64,000 bases of DNA from Granulicoccus phenolivorans DSM 17626 = NBRC 107789 = JCM 15570 (GTDB lineage Bacteria; Actinomycetota; Actinomycetes; Propionibacteriales; Propionibacteriaceae). The notes under the pieces are model-generated. The model was given only the letters and a program-made list of their open reading frames with translations, had not been told where the DNA came from and ran no database searches. The position numbers were made by a program, and so were the translations under genes. Numbering within the stretch: position 1 is the first letter of the stretch; each line of letters starts with the position of its first letter. Below are positions 18,167 through 27,108 of the stretch, in pieces. Location: the NCBI RefSeq assembly GCF_000423085.1, contig NZ_KE383975.1, positions 63,796-127,795 on the forward strand, read 5' to 3'.

Positions 18167-19111
18167 ATGCGCATTTCCCTGGCCCTGGGATCCGGTGGCG
18201 CCCGGGGCTACGCCCATTTGGGCGTGCTGGATGCTCTCGCCGCGCGCAATTGGGATGTTGTCGACATTGCTGGTACCTCGATGGGTGCCCTGGTCGGCGG
18301 GGCGTACGCGGCGGGCAAGGTCGAGGAGTTCACCGAGTTCGCCCGCAGTCTGGTCAGCCAGCGGGACGTGATCCGCTACGTCGACCCGGCCCTGCGCGGC
18401 GCCGGGGTGATCAAGGCCGACCGGATCCTGGGCCGAATGGCCGACATCATCGGGGAGGTCCTGATCGAGGACCTGGAGATTCCCTACACCGCGGTCGCGG
18501 TGGATCTGTTCGCCCATCGTGAGGTCTGGTTCCAACGGGGGCCGCTGCTGGCCGCGATCCGTGCCTCGATCGCGATCCCGACGGTGATCACCCCGGTGGT
18601 GATCAAGGGTCGGGTCCTGGTCGACGGTGGGGTGGTCAATCCGGTGCCGATCGAACCGACGCTGTCGCACGCCTCCGACCTGACCGTGGCGGTGTCGCTG
18701 TCGGGGCGGCGCGGGGAACGGCATCCGGGTCCGTTGGTTCGTCAGTCCGCCCAACCGCAGCGCCCGGACTGGTGGACCCGGCTGCGGCACTCGATCGATG
18801 TGTCGAAACTGCGGGAGCGGGTGAACCCGACGCCGGGCCCCGACCGGCCCGCGGAGGAGGAGGGCGTCTTCGACGATCTCCCGATCAACCTGAAGTACGC
18901 CGATGTGATCCAGCATTCCATGGACAGCCAGAGCGCCATGATCGAACGGTTCCGGCTGGCGGCGAGCCCGCCCGATGTGCTGGTCACCATCCCGGTCGAC
19001 TCGGCCGCGGTGTTCGACTTCCATCGCGCCGACGAGTTGATCAAGCTCGGCCGGGAGGCTGCGGAGGAGGCTCTGGAGCGCGCCGGTTTCGGCCTCGGGT
19101 CCGCAGGATGA
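18167..19111 (+). CDS. Patatin-like phospholipase
   Basis: 314-residue RssA-type serine hydrolase acting on acyl lipids. The oxyanion-hole motif GSGGARGYAHLG is at residues 8-19, the nucleophile elbow is GTSMG with S38, and the dyad aspartate is D153 in VDGGVVNP. ATG 18167 is preceded by AGGAAG about 9 nt upstream. TAGGAT at 18132-18137 could be the -10 box. It overlaps the next gene by ATGA, so the two are translationally coupled. Confidence 0.9.
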   Translation: MRISLALGSGGARGYAHLGVLDALAARNWDVVDIAGTSMGALVGGAYAAGKVEEFTEFARSLVSQRDVIRYVDPALRGAGVIKADRILGRMADIIGEVLIEDLEIPYTAVAVDLFAHREVWFQRGPLLAAIRASIAIPTVITPVVIKGRVLVDGGVVNPVPIEPTLSHASDLTVAVSLSGRRGERHPGPLVRQSAQPQRPDWWTRLRHSIDVSKLRERVNPTPGPDRPAEEEGVFDDLPINLKYADVIQHSMDSQSAMIERFRLAASPPDVLVTIPVDSAAVFDFHRADELIKLGREAAEEALERAGFGLGSAG

Positions 19112-19890
19112 TCACCGATCGGCCGCGGGCGGAGGATCTGGCGCCGACCGATTGGGACCTGGTCGGCCACATCGCCAAAGCGCAACGACTCAGCCTGCTG
19201 ACCGAACTGCTCCGGCTCGACCCGCTGCAATGGGACCTGCCCACTGACGTCCCCGGCTGGACGATCACCGACCTGGTCGCCCACGTCACCGAGATCGCCC
19301 GCGGCACCCAACACCCGCTGCGGTTCATCGCGCGGGCGGTGAGCGGGCGGCACGCCCACCGCGACAAGTTTGCCGCCCCCGGACCCGAGCGGGCGATCCA
19401 GCCGTACCACGACCTCAGCATCGACGAACTGCTCGCCGAGTACCGGCACTGGACCGATGCGGCGCGCACACCGGACCGGTGGCGGTGGCTGCCGGTGCCG
19501 TTCACCGACCTGCTGCCCGCCGATGCCACGCTCGGCTATGTGATCGGGACGCTCGTTCCGCGCGATGTCTACCTGCACCGCCTCGACGTCGGTGCGGTCA
19601 CCGGCAACCATGTCGACACCGACCCGACCGACTCCGAGGTGATCGCCCAACTGGTGCGCGATTTCGGGCGGTCCTGGTCGGGGCCGCCGATGATCCTGCG
19701 GCTCACCGGAATGTCCGGCGGCGCCTGGCTGGTCGGGAACCCCGAGGCGGACGCGCGAGTCCCGGTCGCCTCGGTCAGCGTGGTCGACTTCATGCGGCAG
19801 GTGACCGGTCGGCGGGTACGCCTCGACGCGTTCGACCACCTGCCCGAGCCGATCCTGGCCCCGCTGCTGGCCACCCGGATCGGCTGCTGA
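19108..19890 (+). CDS. Maleylpyruvate isomerase family mycothiol-dependent enzyme
   Basis: 260-residue protein of the DinB/mycothiol-maleylpyruvate isomerase N-terminal superfamily. The metal-binding pattern is visible in WTITDLVAHVTEIARG and in PRDVYLHRLDVG. The C-terminal third resembles the SCP2-like region common in this family. Such enzymes use mycothiol, a cofactor consistent with an actinobacterium; individual members often have no known substrate. The ATG lies within the patatin stop, giving a two-gene operon. Confidence 0.8.
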   Translation: MITDRPRAEDLAPTDWDLVGHIAKAQRLSLLTELLRLDPLQWDLPTDVPGWTITDLVAHVTEIARGTQHPLRFIARAVSGRHAHRDKFAAPGPERAIQPYHDLSIDELLAEYRHWTDAARTPDRWRWLPVPFTDLLPADATLGYVIGTLVPRDVYLHRLDVGAVTGNHVDTDPTDSEVIAQLVRDFGRSWSGPPMILRLTGMSGGAWLVGNPEADARVPVASVSVVDFMRQVTGRRVRLDAFDHLPEPILAPLLATRIGC

Positions 19891-19894
19891 GCGC

Positions 19895-21406
19895 TCACTC
19901 GGCGTACTTCGCGGTCAGGTCGGCCAACTCGACCACCTTGGGATCGGCCAGCCGGCCGCGCAACCCGCGGGCATCCTCGGCAATCTGCGTCGGGGTACGC
20001 CGCTGGGCCCACGGACCGCCCCGCAGCGACTCGGCGAAACTGGCCACCACCACCGCCTGGTGCAGGCGCGGGTCGGCGGCGTCCGGAGTCAGCACGGTCT
20101 CGGCGACCCCGATCTCGTCGGTGCGTTCCACCCATTCCCCGGTGCCGGCGTCCCGATAGCGCACGGTGGCGCTCGCCAGTGCGCCGACCGGGTTCGGCAG
20201 GTTTTTCAGCACCACCTCGTACAGCGCGGTGGTGCTGTGCCCCGATCCCACCTCGCCGCCGTCGACCTGGTCGTTGCGGAAATCTCGATCGGCGACGTCG
20301 CGGTTCTCATAGCCCAGCAGTCGGTATCCGGCCACTTGGCTCGGATTGAACCGCACCTGGGCCTTCGCATCGCGCCCGGTGACCATCAGGGTGCCGGTGA
20401 GGTTCTGGGTGAAGACCCGCTCGGCCTCCTTCGCCGAATCCACATAGACGAAGAAGCCGTTGCCCCGATTCGCCAACTGCTCCATCAGCTGGTCGTTGAA
20501 ATCGGCTCCGAACCCGACGGTGACCAGGTCGATCCGATTCTGCGCGGCCTTCCCGATGGTCTCCAGGATGGCCTCCGGGCCGGTCTTGCCGACGTTCGCG
20601 ACGCCGTCGGACAGCAGGACCACCCGATTGAGCTCGCCGTCGCGGAACCCGCGGGTCGCCTGCTCATAGCCCAACCGCAGGCCCTCCTCGGCATTGGTCG
20701 AGCCAGCGATACTCAGGTCCGCGATCACCCCGCGGATCCGATCCGCCTCGGCCACGGGGGTGCGCTGCAACACGGTGCGGGCCTGCGAGCCGTAGGTGAC
20801 GATGGCGATGGTGTCGTTGGGTCGCAGCGATCCGGTGAGTGCGGTGAGGGCCTGCTGCACCGCCGGGAGTTGATCGGCCATCGAGCCCGAGGTGTCGATC
20901 ACGAAGGTCAGGTTCGCCGGCGGCCGCCGGGAATCATCGACCACCGCCGACTGCACCCCGACCCGCAGCACCCGGGTGTGCGGGGCCAGCCACGCCACCC
21001 CGGTGGCGTCCATCCGGATGTCGAGGCCGTCGGCCGGGGGTCGGTAGCCCTGGTCGAAGTAGTTGACGAACTCCTCGGTCCGCACCTCGCCCGGCGCCGG
21101 TGTGGCGCCGGCGTTGATCCGGCTACGAGCCCGGGTCCAGGAGCCGGTGTCGACATCGAGGGCGAACGTGGACAGCGGATCCCGCGCCGGATCGGTCATC
21201 GGGTTGTGCTGCGGAGCCGGTTCGGTGGTGGGACCGGCGGCCGGACCCGGGCTGCCGCGGTCGGGGTGCGGGCGGGCCGCGGGCGCGGTGGCCGCCTCGC
21301 CGGTGGCGACCTGCGGGGTGTCGCCGGTACACCCGGTCAGGGCAAGGACGACCGCCAGGCCGGCGCTGAGCCACACCGGGATCGCAGGGGTACGGGGCTG
21401 GGACAT
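19895..21406 (-). CDS. VWA-domain lipoprotein (YfbK-like)
   Basis: 503-residue exported lipoprotein. The signal peptide ends in lipobox LTGC with C26 as the probable lipidation site, followed by a Pro/Ala-rich linker to about residue 75. A YfbK-type N-terminal region then precedes the von Willebrand A domain with MIDAS motif DTSGSM (D171, S173, S175) and TNAEEGLRLG, and a DUF3520-like C-terminal domain ends the protein. GGAGG lies 4 nt upstream of the ATG at 21406. It is divergent from the glycosyltransferase. Role unknown, probably a metal-dependent protein-binding factor outside the membrane. Confidence 0.88.
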   Translation of the reverse strand: MSQPRTPAIPVWLSAGLAVVLALTGCTGDTPQVATGEAATAPAARPHPDRGSPGPAAGPTTEPAPQHNPMTDPARDPLSTFALDVDTGSWTRARSRINAGATPAPGEVRTEEFVNYFDQGYRPPADGLDIRMDATGVAWLAPHTRVLRVGVQSAVVDDSRRPPANLTFVIDTSGSMADQLPAVQQALTALTGSLRPNDTIAIVTYGSQARTVLQRTPVAEADRIRGVIADLSIAGSTNAEEGLRLGYEQATRGFRDGELNRVVLLSDGVANVGKTGPEAILETIGKAAQNRIDLVTVGFGADFNDQLMEQLANRGNGFFVYVDSAKEAERVFTQNLTGTLMVTGRDAKAQVRFNPSQVAGYRLLGYENRDVADRDFRNDQVDGGEVGSGHSTTALYEVVLKNLPNPVGALASATVRYRDAGTGEWVERTDEIGVAETVLTPDAADPRLHQAVVVASFAESLRGGPWAQRRTPTQIAEDARGLRGRLADPKVVELADLTAKYAE

Positions 21407-21511
21407 GGTTCCTCCGGTGGGTCTGGGACTCGACACCTTCCCGACGGGGCGGCTGCCCGGAAAGGTTCTGCCCGGTAGGCTGATACATCGGCGTACGGAC
21501 GGGGGTGGGCC

Positions 21512-22774
21512 ATGCGGATCGTGGTGGTCTCGCTGCCCACCGATCCGTACGCCAAGCTCGGCACCGCCGACACCGGCGGGATGAACCTGTTGGTCCGCCA
21601 GCAGGCGCAGGGCCTCGCGGCGCTCGGGCACGAGGTGGAGATCTGGACCCGACGCAGCGACCCGGACCAGCCGGCCGAATCCGAACCGTTTCTCGGGGTG
21701 ATCCTGCGCCGGCTGCCGGCCGGGCCGCCCGAACCGGTGGGCCGCGCCGAGGCCCTGCGCTGGGTCGATGAGTTCACCGACGCGATGCGGACCCAGTACC
21801 CGGCCGACCTGGTCCACGCGCACTCCTGGCTGTCCGGCCTGGCCGCGCTGCCGGTGGCCCGGATCTGGGACGTGCCGCTGGTGGTCAGCTTCCACGTCCT
21901 GGCGGCGGCGAACGCCGGGGCGGCATTGAGCCTGGGCGAGCCCCCGGAATCGAGCCGGCGCGGCCCGGCCGAGCGGCTGCTGGCCCACCGGGCCCGGGTC
22001 GTGGTGGCGCTGAGCCGGGCCGAGGCCGACCTGGTCACCCAGCGGCTGGGGGTACCGCCGGCGCAGGTCCGGGTGGTGCGGCCCGGCGTGGACAGTGCCC
22101 TGTTCCATCCGGTCGAACCTCGCCACCCCGGCGCGCCGGGGGCGCCGCGGCTGTTGGCGGATCGCTATCTGTTGTGGGCCGGCCGGATCGACCCGGCCAA
22201 GGGGGCCGACCTGGCGGTCGCCGCGCTGGCCGCGATCCCGCCGCAACGGCGGCCGAACCTGGTGCTGCTCGGGTCGGTGCCGCCGGAGTACGAGGACTAC
22301 GCCGACACCCTGGCGGCGACCATCTCCGGGCTGCAACTGCGGGACCGGGTGATCCGGCTGGGACCCCAGTCGAAGGAGGCCTTCGCCCGGTTGATGCGGG
22401 AGGCCGCCCTGCTGCTGGTCCCGTCGTGGACCGACACCTCCGGGTTGGCGGCCCTCGAGGCGGCCGCCTCCGGGGTGCCGGTGGTCGGCAGCCGGGTCGG
22501 CGGCCTGGTCGAGACAGTGCTCGATCGGGTGACCGGGGTCCTGATCGGGTCCCGGGACCGCGATGTCTGGGCCGGCGAGATCGACCGGCTGCTCACCGAC
22601 GAGGTACTACGGTGGCAGCTGGGGCAACAGGCCCGCGCGCACGCGCTCGGGTACACCTGGCGGCACTGCGCCGAGGCGCTGAACCGGGTGTACGCCGAGG
22701 CCTGCCACACCGAGGCCACCGCTCCGGCGACCCCGACCGACTACCCGGAGGACCGATCCGATGCTGCTGGATGA
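21512..22774 (+). CDS. MshA-like GT4 glycosyltransferase
   Basis: 420-residue GT-B glycosyltransferase of family 4. The N-terminal TADTGGMNLLVRQQAQGLAA closely follows the SGGMN loop of MshA, the enzyme that joins GlcNAc to inositol phosphate in mycothiol synthesis. The nucleotide-sugar binding C-terminal domain has SWTDTSGLAALEAAASG near residues 305-322. The neighbouring deacetylase gene strengthens the MshA/MshB comparison. Mycothiol genes are usually dispersed, so this could be a paralogous pair making a different glycoconjugate. Confidence 0.82.
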   Translation: MRIVVVSLPTDPYAKLGTADTGGMNLLVRQQAQGLAALGHEVEIWTRRSDPDQPAESEPFLGVILRRLPAGPPEPVGRAEALRWVDEFTDAMRTQYPADLVHAHSWLSGLAALPVARIWDVPLVVSFHVLAAANAGAALSLGEPPESSRRGPAERLLAHRARVVVALSRAEADLVTQRLGVPPAQVRVVRPGVDSALFHPVEPRHPGAPGAPRLLADRYLLWAGRIDPAKGADLAVAALAAIPPQRRPNLVLLGSVPPEYEDYADTLAATISGLQLRDRVIRLGPQSKEAFARLMREAALLLVPSWTDTSGLAALEAAASGVPVVGSRVGGLVETVLDRVTGVLIGSRDRDVWAGEIDRLLTDEVLRWQLGQQARAHALGYTWRHCAEALNRVYAEACHTEATAPATPTDYPEDRSDAAG

Positions 22775-23510
22775 CCTCGCCGGTGCCGCCCGCGTCCTGT
22801 TCGTGCACGCCCACCCCGACGACGAGACGCTGCAGACCGGTGCGCTGATCGCCGAACTGACCGCCCGGGGGGTGCGCTGCGACCTGGTCACCGCCACCCG
22901 CGGGGAGCGCGGGGAGATCGTGCCCGGGCCGCTGTCCGGGCTGACCGGGGACGCCTTCGTCGCCCGACGGGAGACCGAACTCGCCGGAGCCGTCGCCGCA
23001 CTCGGGATCACCGAGCGCGCGTACCTGGGGGAGCCACCGGCCCGCGCCGCGGGGCAGCCGCCGCGCCGGTACGCCGACTCCGGGATGCGCTGGATCCGGG
23101 AAGGTCTGGCCGGGCCTTCGGGGGACGCCGGCCCGGACTCGTTCACCGCCGCCGACCCGGCCGAGGAGGTCGCCGACCTGGTCGCCGCGATCGAGTACTT
23201 CCGGCCCGATGCGCTGATCAGCTACGACGACGACGGGTCCTACGGCCATCCCGACCATGTCCGGGTGCACGAAATCAGCGGACCGGCGGCCGCCCGGGCC
23301 GGCGTACCGGTGCTGTGGGTGGTCTCCGATCCCGCCGGAGCCGGCGAATGGTCCGACCTGGCCCATCGGCTGCCGACCGTCGTCGCCGCCGCGCGCTGCC
23401 ACGCCAGCCAGGTCAGCGTGGTCGAGTCCGCCGACCCCCGGGCCGCCGAGGTGATCCACTCCGGCGGGCAGCGTACGCCGCTGGCCACCCGGATCGGACT
23501 GCGCCGGTGA
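22761..23510 (+). CDS. PIG-L/MshB-like zinc deacetylase
   Basis: 249-residue LmbE/PIG-L family metal-dependent N-deacetylase. The zinc motif AHPDDE is at residues 17-22 and the third ligand lies in SYGHPDHVRVH. MshB removes the acetyl group from GlcNAc-inositol in mycothiol synthesis, and mycothiol-S-conjugate amidase belongs to the same family, so either activity is possible. GGAGG about 9 nt upstream supports ATG 22761, which overlaps the glycosyltransferase by 14 bp. The downstream gene starts inside its stop (GTGA). Confidence 0.85.
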   Translation: MLLDDLAGAARVLFVHAHPDDETLQTGALIAELTARGVRCDLVTATRGERGEIVPGPLSGLTGDAFVARRETELAGAVAALGITERAYLGEPPARAAGQPPRRYADSGMRWIREGLAGPSGDAGPDSFTAADPAEEVADLVAAIEYFRPDALISYDDDGSYGHPDHVRVHEISGPAAARAGVPVLWVVSDPAGAGEWSDLAHRLPTVVAAARCHASQVSVVESADPRAAEVIHSGGQRTPLATRIGLRR

Positions 23511-26074
23511 CCGGAGCCGACCACGGCAGCGGCCGCGCCACCCACGCCTCGACCGGGATCGCCGGTCTGGACGAGGTCGTCAACGAACTCCGGCTGGGCG
23601 ACAACGTGGTCTGGCAGGTCGACGGGATCGACTCCTACCGGGCGCTGATCGCCCCCTTCGTGCGGCGCGCCCTGGCAGAGGACCGCGAGGTGGTCTACTT
23701 CCGGTTCGGGGAGCACCCGATGCTGCTCGCCGACGACCTGCTGGCACAGGTGACCGTGCACCGGGTCGATCCCTCCGGCGGCTTCGAGGCGTTCGCGACC
23801 CGGATCCACTGGCTGATCGCCGATCGCCCGCAGACCTTCTACGTCTTCGACTGCCTGTCCGAACTGCTGACCTGGTGGCATTCGGCGCTGATGGTCACCA
23901 ACTTCTTCAAGGTCACCTGTCCGCTGCTGTTCGAGATGGACACCGTGGCGTACTTCGCGCTACTGCGGGGCAAGCACGCCAACGAAGCGGTGGCCGGGAT
24001 CCGGGAGACGACCCAGTTGCTGCTGGATGTCTACACGATCGCCGGGGCGCTCTATGTCCATCCGTTGAAGGTGGTGGGGCGGCACTCGGCGACCATGTTC
24101 TTCCCGCACCGGCTGACCGACGGGAAGGCCGAGACGGTCACCTCCAGCGAGGCGTTGGCCCGGCTGTTCGCCGTGCTGGCCCAGCCCGGGCCACCGGCGG
24201 ATCACTGGCGCTCGGTGGTCGACCAGTGCTGGGCGGCGCTGCGGGAGGGGCCGACCGAACAGATCCATGCGCGCGATCTGCTGATGGGGGTACTGATCGG
24301 ACGCGAAGGGCCGATGCGGGAGCTGTGCGAGCGCCACCTCAACCTGCTCGACCTGTTGCTGATCACCTCCCGGCTGATCGGCGTCGGCGCGATCGGCGGC
24401 AAATCGGTCGGCATGCTGGTCGCCCGGGCGATCCTGGAGAAGGACCTGCGCTTCGCCGGTCGGCTGGAGGGCCACGACTCGTTCTTCCTCGGCTCCGACC
24501 TGTTCTACAGCTACATCGTGACCAACGGTTGGTGGCCGCTGTGGGCCCAGCACAAGACGCAGGAGGGCTACTACTCCGCCGCCGAGCAGTTGCGGGAACT
24601 CCTGCCGACCGGGCATTTTCCGATGTGGGCGCAGGAGCAGTTCACCCAACTGCTGGAGCACTTCGGGCAGTCGCCGATCATCGTGCGCTCCTCCTCGCTG
24701 CTGGAGGACAACTTCGGCAATGCGTTCGCCGGCAAGTACGAGTCGGTCTTCTGCGCCAATCAGGGGACGCCGGAGGATCGCTACGCCGCCTTCGAGGATG
24801 CGGTGCGGGACGTCTTCGCCAGCGCGGTCAGCCTGGAGGCGTTGGAGTATCGGGTGAACCGGGGCCTGGTCGAGCTCGACGAACAGATGTCGGTGCTGGT
24901 GCAACGGGTTTCCGGCGACCACCACGGGTCGTTGTTCTTCCCGCATGCCGCCGGGGTCGGGAACTCCTACAACCTGTATGTGACCGATGCCGAGGGGGAC
25001 GGCGATGCCGGGATGCTCCGGCTGGTCCTGGGCCTGGGGACGCGCGCGGTGGACCGGATCCTGACCGACTATGCCCGGATCGTTGCGCTGGACCGGCCGA
25101 CCTTCTGGAACGCGACCGCCGATGACGGGGCGCGCTACTCCCAACGGCTGGTCGATGTGCTCAACCTGGCCGACAACCGGCTGGACACCGTGGAGCTTCG
25201 GGAGTTGCAGCGGCTGGACATCGGGATGGACTGGTCGTTGGTGCTCAGCCCGGATCAGGCGACGGTCCGGCTGTTGCGCGAACGCGGCCGGCCGGTGTCG
25301 CAGGCGCCGCAGGTGGTCGACTTCGACGGTCTCCTGCGGGAGACCGACTTCGCTGCCCTGCTGCGCGACATCCTGCGGGTGCTGGAGGCGGAGTACGCCT
25401 ATCCCGTCGACATCGAGTTCACCGTCAACTACCCGTCGGGGGTCCGGAGCGGGGACGGGTTCAAGGTCAGCCTGGTGCAGTGCCGCCCGCTGCAGACCCG
25501 GGGGCTGGGGCGTACGGTCGAGGTGCCGGAGGCGGATCCGCGGCGGTGTCTGTTCGCCAGTCACGGGAACTTCATGGGCGGCAATGCCCAATTGCCGCTG
25601 GATTATGTCGTGCTGGTCCGGCCGGAGGCGTACCTGCTGCTGGGCCAGCAGGATCGGTACGCCGTGGCCCGCCAGATCGGCCGGCTGAACAAGATCCTGA
25701 AAGATCGGTCGACCCTGCTGATGGGACCGGGGCGGTGGGGGACGACGACGCCGAGTCTGGGGGTGCCGGTCGGGTTCGCCGACATCTGCCACGCCACCGT
25801 GCTCACCGAACTCACCTATCCGGAGGGGGATTTCCGCCCGGAACTGTCCTATGGCTCCCACTTCTTTGCCGACCTGGTCGAGTCCGGCATCTTCTATGTC
25901 GCCCTCGATGACCTGGATCACACCGAATTCCACTCGGAGCTGATCACCGGGCAGCCGAACCTGCTGACCGAGCTCGATCCGGACGCGACCCTGGGGGACG
26001 TGATCCATGTGGCCCGGTTGGCGGGACTGAACCTGTACGCCGATGTGGTGAGTCAGCGGTTGGTCTGTCAGTAA
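23507..26074 (+). CDS. Large PEP/pyruvate-binding domain protein with KaiC-like N-terminus
   Basis: 855 residues. The first 260 residues read like a KaiC/RecA-type domain (STGIAGLDEVVNEL then a region ending FYVFDCLSELLTWW), but no intact Walker A is visible. The centre is a PPDK/PEP-synthase ATP-binding domain, with IGGKSVGMLVARAIL, IIVRSSSLLED near 391 and AGKYESVF. No phosphohistidine or PEP-binding TIM-barrel domain follows; the end instead has MGPGRWGTTTPSLGVPV and a unique tail. GTG 23507 is coupled to the deacetylase stop. Phosphotransfer to a partner or a regulatory role is inference. Confidence 0.8.
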   Translation: MTGADHGSGRATHASTGIAGLDEVVNELRLGDNVVWQVDGIDSYRALIAPFVRRALAEDREVVYFRFGEHPMLLADDLLAQVTVHRVDPSGGFEAFATRIHWLIADRPQTFYVFDCLSELLTWWHSALMVTNFFKVTCPLLFEMDTVAYFALLRGKHANEAVAGIRETTQLLLDVYTIAGALYVHPLKVVGRHSATMFFPHRLTDGKAETVTSSEALARLFAVLAQPGPPADHWRSVVDQCWAALREGPTEQIHARDLLMGVLIGREGPMRELCERHLNLLDLLLITSRLIGVGAIGGKSVGMLVARAILEKDLRFAGRLEGHDSFFLGSDLFYSYIVTNGWWPLWAQHKTQEGYYSAAEQLRELLPTGHFPMWAQEQFTQLLEHFGQSPIIVRSSSLLEDNFGNAFAGKYESVFCANQGTPEDRYAAFEDAVRDVFASAVSLEALEYRVNRGLVELDEQMSVLVQRVSGDHHGSLFFPHAAGVGNSYNLYVTDAEGDGDAGMLRLVLGLGTRAVDRILTDYARIVALDRPTFWNATADDGARYSQRLVDVLNLADNRLDTVELRELQRLDIGMDWSLVLSPDQATVRLLRERGRPVSQAPQVVDFDGLLRETDFAALLRDILRVLEAEYAYPVDIEFTVNYPSGVRSGDGFKVSLVQCRPLQTRGLGRTVEVPEADPRRCLFASHGNFMGGNAQLPLDYVVLVRPEAYLLLGQQDRYAVARQIGRLNKILKDRSTLLMGPGRWGTTTPSLGVPVGFADICHATVLTELTYPEGDFRPELSYGSHFFADLVESGIFYVALDDLDHTEFHSELITGQPNLLTELDPDATLGDVIHVARLAGLNLYADVVSQRLVCQ

Positions 26075-26162
26075 AACTGCCGTTTCGATGCAGCCACCGT
26101 CTTGCCGACGCGACCGAACGTGGGCTGACTGAGCCGGTGTGGAAATGACTGCATCGATACGG

Positions 26163-26576
26163 TCAACCGGCGCGGCGAAGGTCGAGTTCGGCGATCAGCC
26201 GTTTCCCCGCGGTGAGGCGATAGGACGCGTCGATCAGCTCGGTGACCTCGGTCCAGTCGGTGTCGGCGTCCAGATCGATGCCGACCCAGCCGTAGGCGCC
26301 GAGATAGGCCGGGACGTAACAGCGTGGATCCTCGACCAGCGCGGGACGTTCGTCGGCCTCGGCGCCGACGATGATCGACTGCTCGTGCTGCTGGTAGCTC
26401 CCGTCCACCTTGATCGAGCCGCCGTAGTAGCAGAAGACCTTTTTGGTGAAGAACGCCGGACGACCGTGGGAGATCTTCACGTCCGCGCCGGGAAAGCCGA
26501 GCGCGATCTCGCGGACCCGGATCAGCATCGGGTCGTCGTCGCTGAACATGATCGGGTGGCCGCCGGAATCGGTCAT
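26163..26576 (-). CDS. MmcQ/YjbR family protein
   Basis: 137-residue protein of the YjbR/MmcQ fold, with the family features of a short N-terminal helix, HGRPAFFTKKVFCYYGG and a C-terminal LIDASYRLTAGKRL helix. These small proteins resemble a DNA-binding cyclophilin-like fold but have no agreed function. Length is typical. A GGTGGAG box precedes the ATG at 26576. It is divergent from the thioredoxin gene with only 53 bp between starts. Confidence 0.85.
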   Translation of the reverse strand: MTDSGGHPIMFSDDDPMLIRVREIALGFPGADVKISHGRPAFFTKKVFCYYGGSIKVDGSYQQHEQSIIVGAEADERPALVEDPRCYVPAYLGAYGWVGIDLDADTDWTEVTELIDASYRLTAGKRLIAELDLRRAG

Positions 26577-26629
26577 GGCTCCACCCTAGGCGGCGCCCGT
26601 GCTTCGGGGGAGGGTGGGAGAATCGCGTC

Positions 26630-27052
26630 ATGAGTGCTGTGGTTGCCTGCCCCCAGTGCGGGGCGAAGAATCGGGTCCCGGCCGCGGCGAGCGGATTGCC
26701 CCGTTGCGCGAAGTGCGGACACGACCTGCCCTGGATCGCCGAGGCCGACGACGCGGACTTCGCGATGGTGGCCGACTCGACGAAGGTGCCGGTCCTGGTC
26801 GACCTGTGGGCCCCGTGGTGCGGTCCCTGTCGTCAGATTTCCCCGGCCCTGGAGACGATCGCGCACCAGCGGGCCGGGCGGCTCAAGCTGGTCAAGGTGA
26901 ATGTGGACGGATCTCCGGGGATCCAGGCGCAGTTCGGCGTCCAGGCCATCCCGACGCTGGTGCTGTTCCGCGGCGGTCGTGAGGTGGCCCGGCAGACCGG
27001 GGCGCTGCCGCCGGCGCATCTGAACGCCTGGATCGATCGCAGCCTGGCCTGA
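26630..27052 (+). CDS. trxC: Zinc-ribbon thioredoxin (TrxC/Trx2-like)
   Basis: 140-residue thioredoxin with an N-terminal zinc ribbon, C7-x2-C10 and C26-x2-C29, and the redox motif WCGPC at residues 63-67. The cis-proline loop is AIPTL. It reduces disulfides in cytosolic proteins; the zinc ribbon makes this type sensitive to oxidative stress. It is 56 bp upstream of the MEMO-family gene and points the same way, which may be coincidence or may link it to that system. No thioredoxin reductase gene is near. Confidence 0.9.
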   Translation: MSAVVACPQCGAKNRVPAAASGLPRCAKCGHDLPWIAEADDADFAMVADSTKVPVLVDLWAPWCGPCRQISPALETIAHQRAGRLKLVKVNVDGSPGIQAQFGVQAIPTLVLFRGGREVARQTGALPPAHLNAWIDRSLA

Positions 27053-27096
27053 GAGTCGGCGGGTACCGGGGCGTTCGGTGGCCTCGGGGCGGCGCG

Positions 27097-27102
27097 TAGA
27101 GT
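27097..27102 (+). promoter_or_regulatory. Probable -10 box of a leaderless amrB transcript
   Basis: TAGAGT fits TANNNT and ends 6 nt before the ATG at 27109, with no Shine-Dalgarno between. A weak -35 candidate, TTCGGT, lies 17 bp upstream at 27074-27079. Confidence 0.4.
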
Positions 27103-27108
27103 GGCGTT

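Noticed and set aside
26075-26162. Long-range dyad CGATGCAG ... CTGCATCG as a terminator
   Set aside because: The 8-bp arms are separated by nearly 60 nt, too far for a confident terminator call.
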